Part shown: piece by piece, positions 17,278 through 26,080 of the stretch
Layout: every line of letters starts with the position of its first letter
Numbering within the stretch: the first letter of the stretch is position 1
From: Rothia gullae
GTDB taxonomy: Bacteria > Actinomycetota > Actinomycetes > Actinomycetales > Micrococcaceae
DNA length: 64,000 nt
NCBI RefSeq assembly: GCF_024294905.1
Contig: NZ_JANCOC010000001.1
Coordinates: 1-64,000 of the forward strand
Direction: 5' to 3'
The notes under the pieces: generated by a model
The model's input: the letters and a program-made list of their open reading frames with translations, nothing else
Told to the model about the DNA's origin: nothing
The model's database searches: none
Position numbers and translations under genes: made by a program

Positions 17278-17970
17278 CTAATAACTCGACCAGAGCGAAG
17301 TCGTATAACCGAGAGCCTGCGCCTGTTCCCACGTATCAACATCGGCGGTGTCAGCGGCAGACATCTGAACCGCCACCGGGTGCAAACGGCGCAAAAAAGA
17401 ACGAACAGAAGCGTCAGTGGTACCGGTCGAAAAGACCGATCGGATTGCTTCAAAACGGTAAATACCAACCAGTGGCTGATAGATGCCCTCAGCAACACCC
17501 CAAAAACCGGCAGATGATGCAGCACCAGCGGGGGCTGACTGCCCTACAGAAGCCTGCTCGGCAGCCCGCGCGGCGGCAATCAACTGCTGAACCGCCGGGG
17601 CAATACGCGGAGTATCCACACCCAAAATCAGACACCATTCAGGCAGAAGCACCTGCGAGCGCTCGCAATCGGCCGCAATACACTCCAAGCCGGCATGAAT
17701 CGCCGCGGCAGGACCCGAAAAAGGCGGATCCTCACGAGTACGCAACACCCCCGACGGCAACGGCAAGTTCTCAGGACCCACCACCACGCGCGGGGATGCG
17801 GAGGCCACCGCCTCCAGGGCACAATCCAGCAGGGTATTTGTGCCATCAGACAGGGATGCCTTCGGAACGTGGTTCAGGCGGCGAGAAGCTCCTCCGGCAA
17901 CAACGACCGCGGCGCACAAAAAATCACCCTCAGCGGTAAGCCCAGAACCGGGCATCTTATCCGCCCGCAT
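17278..17970 (-). CDS. mobA: Molybdenum cofactor guanylyltransferase (MobA-like)
   Basis: Attaches GMP to Mo-molybdopterin to make the guanine dinucleotide form used by nitrate reductase. The 230 residues begin with a nucleotidyltransferase fold: AAVVVAGGASRRLNHVPKASL (about 19-39) corresponds to the GG-x-S-x-R-x-G-x-x-K loop but lacks the usual Gly before the Lys. DPPFSGPAAAIHAGL and LGVDTPRIAP follow, the latter with the metal-binding Asp. Its ATG shares an A with the moaD stop (TAATG), so the two are probably translationally coupled. Overall it is a short, diverged family member, but context strongly supports the role. Confidence 0.8.
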   Translation of the reverse strand: MRADKMPGSGLTAEGDFLCAAVVVAGGASRRLNHVPKASLSDGTNTLLDCALEAVASASPRVVVGPENLPLPSGVLRTREDPPFSGPAAAIHAGLECIAADCERSQVLLPEWCLILGVDTPRIAPAVQQLIAAARAAEQASVGQSAPAGAASSAGFWGVAEGIYQPLVGIYRFEAIRSVFSTGTTDASVRSFLRRLHPVAVQMSAADTADVDTWEQAQALGYTTSLWSSY

Positions 17971-18236
17971 TATCCACCCGCAAAGGGAGGCAAAACGTCC
18001 ACACGATCGGCATCCTGCAGGGGCACTTGTGCATCAGAACGGGCACCGTTGACTAGGAACGAGCACTGCTCCATCACTTGCGCAAGAGTCAGACCGGAAG
18101 GAGTCGTACCCTCCAAACTCTGGCCCAGATGCTCAATCAGTGTGCCAAGAGTCGCAGACGACAGCTCAGCCAAGGGCACCGACAGCTGTGCGGTACCCGA
18201 CGCGGCACGCGCGGCAGCGAAAAAATGAACCTGCAT
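17970..18236 (-). CDS. moaD: Molybdopterin synthase small subunit MoaD
   Basis: Ubiquitin-like sulfur carrier that donates sulfur to precursor Z as part of molybdopterin synthase with MoaE. The 88-residue protein has the beta-grasp pattern (VHFFAAARAASG start, CSFLVNG, LQDADRVDVLPPFAGG) and ends in the essential Gly-Gly, which is adenylylated and thiolated by MoeB/MoeZ. The ATG at 18236 has GAGGAG 4 bp upstream; a TTG four codons earlier lacks a site. moaA lies upstream, mobA overlaps downstream. Confidence 0.92.
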   Translation of the reverse strand: MQVHFFAAARAASGTAQLSVPLAELSSATLGTLIEHLGQSLEGTTPSGLTLAQVMEQCSFLVNGARSDAQVPLQDADRVDVLPPFAGG

Positions 18237-18340
18237 AATGCTCCTCAATTCTAAGTCAGGGGACAGCCGAAAATTACGGGTGCAAGATGCCGGTAAAAAG
18301 CCTTATCCGTGCATCTTCGACTGATGAACCGGCACCTTTC

Positions 18341-19552
18341 TTAACCGCCAATAGCGCTCATCGAGCGGCTCGCCTTAGCGAACTCCTCAATATCGAAGTC
18401 AGCGTCTTCTTTACCGTGGGCGCGCGGCTTAAACCACATACCCTCACGCCAACGCAGAGCCAGCTGCTGATCGTCAGCGCCAGAACGCAGAAGCTGCATC
18501 AAATCAGTCTCAGTGTCGGAGAACAGGCAGGAGCGGATCTTACCGTCCGCCGTCAGACGGGTACGGGTGCACGCACTGCAGAACGACTCCGTGACCGAGG
18601 CGATAATGCCCACACGACCCAGCGACTCGGTACCGTCAGCCGGGAAGCCAGCCTCGTCCAGGGCAGTGCCGAGCGGGTACACATCCCACAGCTGAGCGGG
18701 GGAGTCGCCACGCGCCTCCGCCACCGACCCCAGAACATACTCAGCCGACAGCTTCTCACGAATCTCAGCGGCAGTAATCGTGCCCTCACGGGTCCAACGG
18801 TTATCGGCATCCAGCGGCATCTGCTCAATAAAACGCAACTGATAGCCACCCGCCAACGCCCAGCGCAGAAGCTCCGGAGCCTGGTCATCGTTCAGACCCG
18901 GCATCAGCACAGCATTAATCTTGATGGGCCACAGTCCAGCCTCCGCTGCACCGTCAATACCCTTGAGTACGGCGTCAAGCTTGTCGCGGCGAGCCAAAGC
19001 CGCGAAAGTCTCACGGCAAATTGTATCCAGAGAAACATTGATACGGGTCAGGCCAGCCTCCGCCAACGCGGCTGCACGCTTCTCCAAACCAATACCGTTC
19101 GTCGTAATAGCAAGCGGAACATCCGGATGCGCCTGATGGATGCGGGAAATAATGTCCACCAAATCGGCGCGCACCAGCGGCTCGCCACCGGTAAAGCGAA
19201 TCTCCTCCACGCCCAGCTCAGTAATCGCAATATCGGCAAGGCGCGCAATCTCCTCGGCGGAGAGCAGATTCTCCTTGGGAAGCCACTGCAAACCATCCGC
19301 CGGCATGCAATAAATGCAACGAAGATTACATTTATCGGTCAGAGAGATACGCAGATCCGTCGCCACGCGGCCCCAACGGTCCAAGAGCGGACCGCTGTTC
19401 GTAATATTCGGGAGCTTACGCTGGGCCTTTACGCTACTCTCAGATTTTTGGGGCGTCACAAAAGCAGCCCCGTTACCCTCCGCAGAAGATAAGGTGCTTA
19501 ACATTGGGCCCGCAATGAGCTCAGAAGAAGCTGAATTTGCCGTGTACGCCAT
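18341..19552 (-). CDS. moaA: GTP 3',8-cyclase MoaA (radical SAM)
   Basis: Catalyses the first step of molybdenum cofactor synthesis, converting GTP to 3',8-cyclo-GTP. The radical-SAM cluster motif is Cys75, Cys79 and Cys82 (DKCNLRCIYC). The second cluster near the C-terminus uses CSACTRTRLTADGKIRSC, and the conserved Gly-Gly tail ends the protein. FTGGEPLVR is the SAM-contacting motif. The 403-residue length includes about 50 N-terminal residues not typical of the core; a shorter start at Met17 is possible. It leads the minus-strand unit moaA-moaD-mobA-moeA and is divergent from modA. Confidence 0.95.
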   Translation of the reverse strand: MAYTANSASSELIAGPMLSTLSSAEGNGAAFVTPQKSESSVKAQRKLPNITNSGPLLDRWGRVATDLRISLTDKCNLRCIYCMPADGLQWLPKENLLSAEEIARLADIAITELGVEEIRFTGGEPLVRADLVDIISRIHQAHPDVPLAITTNGIGLEKRAAALAEAGLTRINVSLDTICRETFAALARRDKLDAVLKGIDGAAEAGLWPIKINAVLMPGLNDDQAPELLRWALAGGYQLRFIEQMPLDADNRWTREGTITAAEIREKLSAEYVLGSVAEARGDSPAQLWDVYPLGTALDEAGFPADGTESLGRVGIIASVTESFCSACTRTRLTADGKIRSCLFSDTETDLMQLLRSGADDQQLALRWREGMWFKPRAHGKEDADFDIEEFAKASRSMSAIGG

Positions 19553-19784
19553 GTAAAACCTATGTGGAAAATTTGCATATTTCAGGTGACAATATGATTA
19601 TTCCATGTTCCGGCGCCCCGCACATAGTGTGTGCAGGGTAAGTTACAACTGCGCCACCGCAGACAACCACGACGAAGTAACGCCGCGTGTACAAGCTAGG
19701 GATGTACACGGAACGTCATACAGAGCCCGCACATGGACGCACCTCACCTTCAATAGCAGTACGAACTAACCAAGGAAATACCTC
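19553..19784. promoter_or_regulatory. Divergent control region moaA/modA
   Basis: 232 bp serving both transcription units. It contains the inverted repeat CGTGTAC/GTACACG (19686-19692 with 19704-19710, 11-bp spacer), which could be an operator or a hairpin in the modA leader. I do not see a fold matching the Moco riboswitch. Confidence 0.4.
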
Positions 19785-20591
19785 ATGAAGACCCCCCTCG
19801 CAGCCCTCAGCGCGCTCGCCGCCGCAACCCTCGCCCTCACCGGATGCGGCGCCACCCAGAGCTCCTCTTCGTCCGCTGCCTCCGCATCGAGCAGCCAGGC
19901 TGCCTCCGGCAAGGTCGAAGTCTTCGCTGCAGCCTCCCTGAACAACGCCGGCGCAGACCTCGAAAAGGCATACGAAGCCGCCAACCCCGGCGTGGACGTC
20001 ACCTTCGTCTACGAAGGCTCCGCAAAGCTCGTCAACCAGATTGAGCAGGGCGCAACCCCCGACCTGCTCATCACCGCAGACACCAAGAACATGGATAAAG
20101 CAAAGAAGCTCGACCAGTTTTCCGACTCCAAAACCAACGTTCTGGTCACCAACAAGCTCGTGCTCGTCACCGCCGAAGGCAACCCCGGCAAGATCAACAG
20201 CCTCGACGACCTCAAGACCACCGACGGCGTCGTCGCAGTCTGCAAGGAAGACGTCCCCTGCGGCACCATCGCCCACCAGGAACTGAAGAAGCACAACATC
20301 ACCCTCAAGAACGCAACCACCGAAAGCAAGGTCACCGACGTAGCCACCAAGGTCACCACCGGTAACGCCGATGCGGGCTTCATCTACACCACCGACCTCG
20401 CCGCCGCCAAGAAAAAGGGTGTCAACCTCGGCTCCGTCGAGCTGACCGACGTGGAACGCAACGAATACCCCGCAGCGCTCAGCAAGAGCGGCTCTTCCTC
20501 CGAAACCGCGAAGAAGTTCAATGAATGGCTGAAGAACTCCGACGAGGCGAAGAAAATCCTCACCGAGTACGGCTTCAACACCGCACAGTAA
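19785..20591 (+). CDS. modA: Molybdate-binding lipoprotein ModA
   Basis: Extracytoplasmic molybdate receptor of an ABC importer. The 268-residue product has a lipoprotein signal peptide ending LALTGC, with the lipidated Cys at residue 21, then a Ser/Ala linker. The mature domain opens with VEVFAAASLNNAGADLEKAYE, typical of ModA, and continues with the anion-binding segment VTFVYEGSAKLVNQIEQGATPDLL and NADAGFIYTTD. AAGGAAATACC precedes the ATG at 19785. It is followed 43 bp later by the permease modB; no modC ATPase gene is present. Confidence 0.92.
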   Translation: MKTPLAALSALAAATLALTGCGATQSSSSSAASASSSQAASGKVEVFAAASLNNAGADLEKAYEAANPGVDVTFVYEGSAKLVNQIEQGATPDLLITADTKNMDKAKKLDQFSDSKTNVLVTNKLVLVTAEGNPGKINSLDDLKTTDGVVAVCKEDVPCGTIAHQELKKHNITLKNATTESKVTDVATKVTTGNADAGFIYTTDLAAAKKKGVNLGSVELTDVERNEYPAALSKSGSSSETAKKFNEWLKNSDEAKKILTEYGFNTAQ

Positions 20592-20634
20592 TTCAACACC
20601 GTCACAGTAGGGAACAACCCGCGTCTCATCACCC

Positions 20635-21504
20635 ATGACAGACACTACCTCTACCCATCGCAACGCCGGAACCTCACGCACACCCGGAAGCAGACTCTTC
20701 GCCTCCGTGCCCGTGCTCTTCCTGGTTCCGGCGTCGCTGGGTATTTTCCTCATTGCCGGACCGCTCCTCGGGCTCTTCCTCAACATCCCCTGGAACCAGC
20801 TCGGCAGCATCTTCACCCCGCAGGTGCTCGGGGCGGCAAACCTCTCCCTCAGCACCGCCGCCGCCTCCACCCTCATCTGCGGGCTTCTCGGTACGCCCCT
20901 GGCGCTCGTGCTTTCCAAAGTGCTCAACCGCTCGCGGCTACACCGATTTGGGTCAGTTCTCTACGCCATCATCTACACCCCGGTGATTCTCTCCCCGGTT
21001 GTCTCCGGCCTCGGGCTGCTCTTCTTCTGGGGACGCAAAGGCATGATCGGCACCTACCTCTACCAGGCAGGAATCTCCATCCCCTTCACCCCCAACGCTG
21101 TGATTATCGCCCAGGTCTTCGTCGCCCTGCCCTTCTTCGTTGCCACCGCGGTCACCACCCTGCAGGCTATTCCCCGCGAATACGAAGAAATCGCCCTCGT
21201 CGAAGGCGCTAAACCCGCAGAAATCACCTTCAAAGTGCTCCTACCCCTCGCCGCGCCCGGCCTCGCCACCGCCTTCCTGCTGTCCTTCGCCCGCGCCCTC
21301 GGCGAATACGGCGCAACCGTCACCTTCGCCGGCAATGTGCAAGGTAAAACTCAAACCATACCCCTCGCCATCGACCTGGCCATCAACAGCAGCGACATCC
21401 CCAGCGCCCTCGGAAGCGCCCTGATACTCATCAGCCTCTACCTAGGAATCTTCGGGGTCCTCGGCCTAATCCGCGCCCTCAAAAAACTACGCGAAAGCAC
21501 CTGA
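20635..21504 (+). CDS. modB: Molybdate ABC transporter permease ModB
   Basis: Integral membrane channel for molybdate. The 289 residues give about six transmembrane helices. The EAA cytoplasmic loop that docks on the ATPase is clear: EEIALVEGAKPAEITFKVLLPLAAPGL (about residues 183-209), with GEYGATVTFAGN just after, which is highly typical of ModB/CysT permeases. The Shine-Dalgarno for ATG 20635 is weak. Its cognate ATPase is not encoded here, so a shared ATPase, perhaps the orphan at 7.5 kb, is needed. Confidence 0.9.
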   Translation: MTDTTSTHRNAGTSRTPGSRLFASVPVLFLVPASLGIFLIAGPLLGLFLNIPWNQLGSIFTPQVLGAANLSLSTAAASTLICGLLGTPLALVLSKVLNRSRLHRFGSVLYAIIYTPVILSPVVSGLGLLFFWGRKGMIGTYLYQAGISIPFTPNAVIIAQVFVALPFFVATAVTTLQAIPREYEEIALVEGAKPAEITFKVLLPLAAPGLATAFLLSFARALGEYGATVTFAGNVQGKTQTIPLAIDLAINSSDIPSALGSALILISLYLGIFGVLGLIRALKKLREST

Positions 21505-21627
21505 TAAGCCACTCCGCCGCTCACCCCACCCCCTGGCATGCAGAGAGCCTTAGGACAAGCTCCATTTACCAGCCCACAAACACACACCTACACTAGTCAT
21601 AACCGCCGCCGCACGATTGGAACCTCC

Positions 21628-23007
21628 ATGATTTCCCCCGAATTCAACGGAACCCCCAGCACCGAAGAATATCGCGCCTACCTGGCGCTACTGTTGCGCG
21701 AAGTCTTTATCGGTACAGCAGAAACGGTTCCCCTCTACCACGCGGCAGGACGCATCCTCGCCCAAGACGTCACCGCACGCATGGACGTACCCAGCTTCGA
21801 CAACTCCCAAATGGACGGCTACGCCCTCACCGCCGAAGCCGCCGAACGCGAAGACCGCGTCTTCACCGTCGGACGCGAAATCCCCGCCGGCCGACCCCTC
21901 CAACGTTCCCGCTCCTCCGACGACCTGACCTACCCCATCATGACCGGCGCACCCATGCCCAAGGGCTACGACGCCGTCATCCCCGTCGAACAGTCCGAAC
22001 GCATCGAATACCCCGACCTACCCGAATCCTTCGGCCGCCCCAGCGAAAAGGTCAAACTCGCCCCCGGCAAGCCCGGACAGTTCGTCCGCCGCCGCGGCGA
22101 AGACGTCGTCACCGGCCAGGTTCTTGCACGCGCCGGTGAACGCATCACCCCCGCCCTGCTTGGTGCGCTCGCCTCCCAAGGCTATGCGCGCCTGACCGTC
22201 GCGGCGGGTCCCCGCGTGCTCGTGTGCACCGGCGGCGACGAAATCCTCTCCGGCGTTGAAGAAGACGGAAGCGCCACCGCCCAGGAACTCGCTCAGGGCC
22301 AGATTTTTGACGCCAACGGCCCCATGCTCACCGCCATGCTACGCGAAGACGGAGCGGAGGTGCGACGCATCGCTATCTGTGACGATCCTATCGAGCTACT
22401 GCACCGCCTCACGGCAGAATACGAGAGCTTCAAACCGGACATCATCATCACTTCGGGCGGTATCAGCCACGGTAAATACGAGGTAGTCCGCAACGCCATC
22501 GCCAAAGCACACGAAGCCGATATTTTGGTGCCCATCTCCTGGTTCGGCCACGTCAGCCAGCAACCCGGCGGCCCCCAGGGCGTGAACCTGCTCGATTTCA
22601 AGGGCCACCGCGTGCCCATGATTTCCTTCCCCGGCAACCCGGTGAGCACCCTCATCTCGTACGCGTTGATTCTGCGCCCCTACCTGCGTGCCGGCGGCCC
22701 CTACGGCGTGCCCTACGCGGTCGCCTCCGAACAAGCAAGCCTGAATAACGCACCGCGAGGCGTGCTTGTCACCGAAACCCCGCTCACCGCACCGGCGGCC
22801 AAGCGCCAGTTCCTGCGCGGCACCCTCGCCATGGTCGAGGCGGAACCCGGAACCTACCGGGTGGAGCTCTACCCGGACATCCTCTCAGGCTCGCACCTGC
22901 TGCACCGCGCCGCCCAGGCAGATGTGCTCATCGAGCTGGCACCCGGAACCACCTACACCGGGGGAGATGCAGTACCCTACCACCGCATTCGCCTCACCGA
23001 TAACTAA
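21628..23007 (+). CDS. moeA: Molybdopterin molybdenumtransferase MoeA, canonical copy
   Basis: Second MoeA of the window, 459 residues. It keeps the canonical motifs: FDNSQMDGYALTAE (about 54-67), IMTGAPMPKGYDAVIPVEQ, the active-site ITSGGISHGKYEVVRNAI, and ISFPGNPVSTLISY, with a C-terminal beta-barrel domain. It catalyses molybdate insertion with release of AMP from adenylylated molybdopterin made by Mog. The start at ATG 21628 (MISPEFNG) matches the family N-terminus best; an ATG at 21538 would add 30 residues without similarity to the family. It lies downstream of modAB and upstream of moaC. Confidence 0.9.
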   Translation: MISPEFNGTPSTEEYRAYLALLLREVFIGTAETVPLYHAAGRILAQDVTARMDVPSFDNSQMDGYALTAEAAEREDRVFTVGREIPAGRPLQRSRSSDDLTYPIMTGAPMPKGYDAVIPVEQSERIEYPDLPESFGRPSEKVKLAPGKPGQFVRRRGEDVVTGQVLARAGERITPALLGALASQGYARLTVAAGPRVLVCTGGDEILSGVEEDGSATAQELAQGQIFDANGPMLTAMLREDGAEVRRIAICDDPIELLHRLTAEYESFKPDIIITSGGISHGKYEVVRNAIAKAHEADILVPISWFGHVSQQPGGPQGVNLLDFKGHRVPMISFPGNPVSTLISYALILRPYLRAGGPYGVPYAVASEQASLNNAPRGVLVTETPLTAPAAKRQFLRGTLAMVEAEPGTYRVELYPDILSGSHLLHRAAQADVLIELAPGTTYTGGDAVPYHRIRLTDN

Positions 23008-23115
23008 GCGAAACACCCCCGCATTGTTCCTTGCTTAAACGACAAGGAATAATTGAGACTCACACTAAGTAACGATTCGCGGCAGAAGAATACCGCGCAG
23101 AAGCCAGGAGAAACG

Positions 23116-23616
23116 ATGACCTCTACCTCGCAGCCCAACCAGGAACTGACCCACGTGCGCGCCGACGGCTCAGCACACATGGTGGACGTTACGGAGAAGT
23201 CGGTCACCACCCGCACCGCCCTGGCTGAGGCGACCGTGCGCACCCGCGAAGACGTGATCGCCATGATTTTTGACGCTGACCTGCCCAAAGGTGACGCGCT
23301 TCCGGTCGCACGTGTTGCCGGCATCATGGGCGCTAAGCGCACCCCGGAAATCATTCCCCTCTGCCACCCGCTGCCCCTGGGTAAGATCACGGTGGACTTT
23401 GAGCGCGGCACCGACTTCGTGCGTATTGAGGCGTCCGTGAAGACCCGCGGCGTCACCGGCGTAGAGATGGAGGCGCTCACCGCCGTCTCCTCGGCGGCAC
23501 TGACCGTTTTCGATATGATCAAGGCAGTCGATAAGTACGCCGTCATTACCGATATCCGTGTTCTGGAGAAGAGCGGCGGCAAGTCCGGCGAATGGTCCGT
23601 CCGCGAGGACTCCTAA
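23116..23616 (+). CDS. moaC: Cyclic pyranopterin monophosphate synthase MoaC
   Basis: Converts 3',8-cyclo-GTP from MoaA to cyclic pyranopterin monophosphate. 166 residues, standard length. Visible motifs include HMVDVTEKSVTTRTA, ARVAGIMGAKRT, PLCHPLPLGKITVDF and the active-site segment VEMEALTAVSSAALTVFDMI followed by KAVDK with the catalytic Asp and Lys. AGGAGAAACG precedes the ATG at 23116. First of three tightly spaced genes moaC-mog-moaE. Confidence 0.95.
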   Translation: MTSTSQPNQELTHVRADGSAHMVDVTEKSVTTRTALAEATVRTREDVIAMIFDADLPKGDALPVARVAGIMGAKRTPEIIPLCHPLPLGKITVDFERGTDFVRIEASVKTRGVTGVEMEALTAVSSAALTVFDMIKAVDKYAVITDIRVLEKSGGKSGEWSVREDS

Positions 23617-23666
23617 GCTACGGCGGCGCACCACCGTCACCTGATAGATACAGAAAAGGAAAGCCC

Positions 23667-24185
23667 ATGAGTAGCGAAGACTACACCATGCCGGAGAATC
23701 TCACCGGCCTGGTTATTGTCGCCTCCACCCGCGCAGCCCGCGGCGTGTACGAGGATAAGTCCGGCCCCATCGCCGTGGAGTGGTTGCGCTCGCACGGCTT
23801 CGACACCCCCGATGCCGTGGTCATTGAAGACCGCGATATTGTCGAGTACTTCAACACCCTGGTGACCGAAGGTAAGAAGAACGGTAACCTGCCGACCTTC
23901 ATCTTGACCAGTGGCGGTACCGGTCTGAACTCTGACGACCAGACCGTGGAGGCGGTTCGCCCCCACCTGGACAAGGAAGTTCCCGGCATTATGCATGCCT
24001 TCTGGATGAACGGTCTGGAGAACGTTCCCGCGGCGGTGCTTTCACGCGGCGTGGCGGGCGTCATTGACCGCACCTTCGTGATGACCTTGCCCGGTTCGCG
24101 CGGTGGCGTGAAGGACGGCGTGGCGACCCTCGACCCGCTTGTTGAGCACATTTGCCGTCAGATGGAGGACTACCATGACCACTAA
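23667..24185 (+). CDS. mog: Molybdopterin adenylyltransferase (Mog/MoaB family)
   Basis: Activates molybdopterin by adenylylation before MoeA inserts molybdate. The 172-residue protein has the MoaB/Mog fold: VIVASTRAARGVYEDKSGP at the start, the substrate loop LTSGGTGLNSDDQTVEAV (about 87-104) and the C-terminal VMTLPGSRGGVKDG. The ATG at 23667 follows AAAGGAAAGCCC. The end overlaps the moaE start by 11 bp, pointing to coupled translation. Confidence 0.92.
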   Translation: MSSEDYTMPENLTGLVIVASTRAARGVYEDKSGPIAVEWLRSHGFDTPDAVVIEDRDIVEYFNTLVTEGKKNGNLPTFILTSGGTGLNSDDQTVEAVRPHLDKEVPGIMHAFWMNGLENVPAAVLSRGVAGVIDRTFVMTLPGSRGGVKDGVATLDPLVEHICRQMEDYHDH

Positions 24186-24681
24186 GCCGCAGAACGAAGA
24201 ATCCCTGGACCATTCGGGCGCGCACGGTGCTGAGCCGAGCGGCTCGACCGTGGTGTTCACCGATATTACGGAGGCGCCCCTGGAGCCGCTGTACGCGGCG
24301 GCTAAGGCTGAGGTCATGACTGACGCCATGGGTGCCCTGGTAATTTTTGACGGTATTGTGCGTAACCATGATCACGGTAGCGCGGTGCGCGGACTGTCCT
24401 ATAGCGCGCATCCGCAAGCTCGTGAGTATATTGCGGAGGTTGCCGCCGAGGTTGCTGCTGAGCTGGACGGTGTGCGTCTGTGGGCAGTGCATCGTGTGGG
24501 TCCGATTGCTATTGGTGAGTCGGCTCTGACCGTGATGGCGGCGGCTGCTCATCGTGGCCGCGCGTTTGATGCCTGTGAGCTGGTGGCTGACCGGGTGAAG
24601 GCTCGTGTGCCGATTTGGAAGGAACAGGAACTGCTCGATGGAAGCATCGAGTGGGTTGGTGTGGACACTTCGCCCGCTTAG
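24175..24681 (+). CDS. moaE: Molybdopterin synthase large subunit MoaE
   Basis: Catalytic subunit that receives two sulfurs from MoaD thiocarboxylate to form the dithiolene of molybdopterin. 168 residues, with an N-terminal extension of about 25 rich in Glu/Ser. Conserved stretches are GALVIFDGIVRNHDHG, VRGLSYSAHPQA, the HRVGPIAIGESALTVMAAAAHRG core, and KARVPIWKEQEL with the active-site Lys residues. The ATG at 24175 lies within the 3' end of mog with GGAGGA upstream. A terminator-like hairpin follows. Confidence 0.94.
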   Translation: MTTKPQNEESLDHSGAHGAEPSGSTVVFTDITEAPLEPLYAAAKAEVMTDAMGALVIFDGIVRNHDHGSAVRGLSYSAHPQAREYIAEVAAEVAAELDGVRLWAVHRVGPIAIGESALTVMAAAAHRGRAFDACELVADRVKARVPIWKEQELLDGSIEWVGVDTSPA

Positions 24682-24707
24682 CCTTCTGAATATTCCGATA
24701 TCTCTAT

Positions 24708-24748
24708 ATAAGCCTGTCAGGGGGAATTCTCTCGGGCAGGCTTATTCT
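24708..24748 (+). terminator. Terminator-like hairpin after moaE
   Basis: A 9-bp stem (24708-24716 with 24737-24745) with a long loop and a weak T-tract. Confidence 0.5.
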
Positions 24749-24808
24749 CCTTGACGCTTGGCTCCCTAAAATTCAAGCCATCTCTACTACTTGATGCGAG
24801 GAACCCCT

Positions 24809-26002
24809 ATGTCTTCTCACACCTCTCGTAGCGCGAGCGAGCTCTCTGCCGCTGAGCGTGCGTTCTACTCTCGTCAGCTGATTCTGCCCGAAATGGGTTA
24901 CGAGGCTCAGCTGGCGCTCAAGGGCGCACGCGTGGTGGTGTTGGGTGCTGGTGGTTTGGGTGCTCCGGCGCTGCTGTATCTGGCGGGTGCCGGGGTTGGT
25001 CAGATTGTGGTGGTTGATGATGACGTCGTGGATGCTTCGAATCTGCACCGCCAGGTGATTCATACGCACGCCAGGGTGAGTAATTCTAAGGCTGAGTCTG
25101 CAGCAGAGTCTTTGCGCTCGCTGAATCCTTTTATTGAGGTTGTGCCCGTGCGTGAGCGTTTGACGGAGGCGAACGTTGATGAGCTATTGTCTGGTGCTGA
25201 TTTGGTGCTGGATGGTAGCGATAATTTCGAGTCGCGTTATGTGGTGTCGGCGGCGGCTGCGCGTGCTGGGATTGCGCATGTGTGGGCTGCGATTCTTGGT
25301 TTTGATGCGCAGCTGAGTGTGTTTTGGGCTGGTCGCGGTCCGGTGTATGAGGATTTGTACCCTCATGCTCCAGCTGCCGGTAGCGTGCCGTCGTGTAGTA
25401 CTGCTGGCGTGGTGGGTGCTATGGCTGGCGTGGTGGGCGCTGCGATGGCCATGGAGGCGGTGAAACTGCTGACTGGGGTGGGGGAGCCTCTCATGGGTGA
25501 GGTTGGCCTATATTCGGCATTAAGCGGAAGGTGGGAATATATACCTCTTGTAGCTAGCGTGCAAGCTGTACCTAAGAAAAGTGCTGTTTTGCCCGAAGAA
25601 ACGAGTCATAAGCCCAAAAATCATGTAACAATTCGTAATATTTCTCAGGATTTTGCAAGCTCTTCTGCCGACTCGAAGCCCCGCTCGATGAGCGCTCAGG
25701 ACCTTAAAAAGGTGTCATCGGGTGAAAATATTGCCCTTTTGGATGTCCGTGAGCAGGTGGAATTCAATGCCTTTGCGATTGACGGTGCTATTAATCTGCC
25801 CCTCACTGAACTGCTTGAAGCGGCTCGAAATGGCTCTCTCAAAGCCCTGATTGAGCGTAAAATCCCCACAAACGCCCAGAAAATCGTTATTTACTGCACC
25901 GGATACACCCGAACGGTTGAGGCGGCTCGTGAAATAGTGCCCCTGGAGGAGCGTTCTGTGTACATGCTTGAGGGTGGAATTTCCGCCTGGCTTACGGTCT
26001 AA
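24809..26002 (+). CDS. moeZ: MoeZ/MoeB-type adenylyltransferase-sulfurtransferase
   Basis: Activates the MoaD C-terminus by adenylylation and, through a fused rhodanese domain, supplies sulfur. The 397 residues comprise a ThiF/E1-like domain with the nucleotide loop GAGGLGAPAL near residue 43 and DGSDNFESRY, then an AT-rich linker, then a rhodanese domain (from about residue 285) with LLDVREQVEF and the active-site Cys363 in YCTGYTRT. The zinc-binding CxxC that many MoeB proteins carry before LYP is absent (VYEDLYP), as in mycobacterial MoeZ. The ATG at 24809 follows GAGGAAC. The linker and rhodanese half use visibly more A and T than the first half. Confidence 0.88.
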   Translation: MSSHTSRSASELSAAERAFYSRQLILPEMGYEAQLALKGARVVVLGAGGLGAPALLYLAGAGVGQIVVVDDDVVDASNLHRQVIHTHARVSNSKAESAAESLRSLNPFIEVVPVRERLTEANVDELLSGADLVLDGSDNFESRYVVSAAAARAGIAHVWAAILGFDAQLSVFWAGRGPVYEDLYPHAPAAGSVPSCSTAGVVGAMAGVVGAAMAMEAVKLLTGVGEPLMGEVGLYSALSGRWEYIPLVASVQAVPKKSAVLPEETSHKPKNHVTIRNISQDFASSSADSKPRSMSAQDLKKVSSGENIALLDVREQVEFNAFAIDGAINLPLTELLEAARNGSLKALIERKIPTNAQKIVIYCTGYTRTVEAAREIVPLEERSVYMLEGGISAWLTV

Positions 26003-26080
26003 AATACCCTTATTTTGCACGAATTAGGCAAGGTTTTTATCTCGTATTTTCCATGCCAAATTTCCGATATATTGGGCAGT

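Noticed and set aside
19553..19784. Moco riboswitch between moaA and modA
   Set aside because: Only a 7-bp inverted repeat is present; the conserved Moco RNA core is not recognisable.
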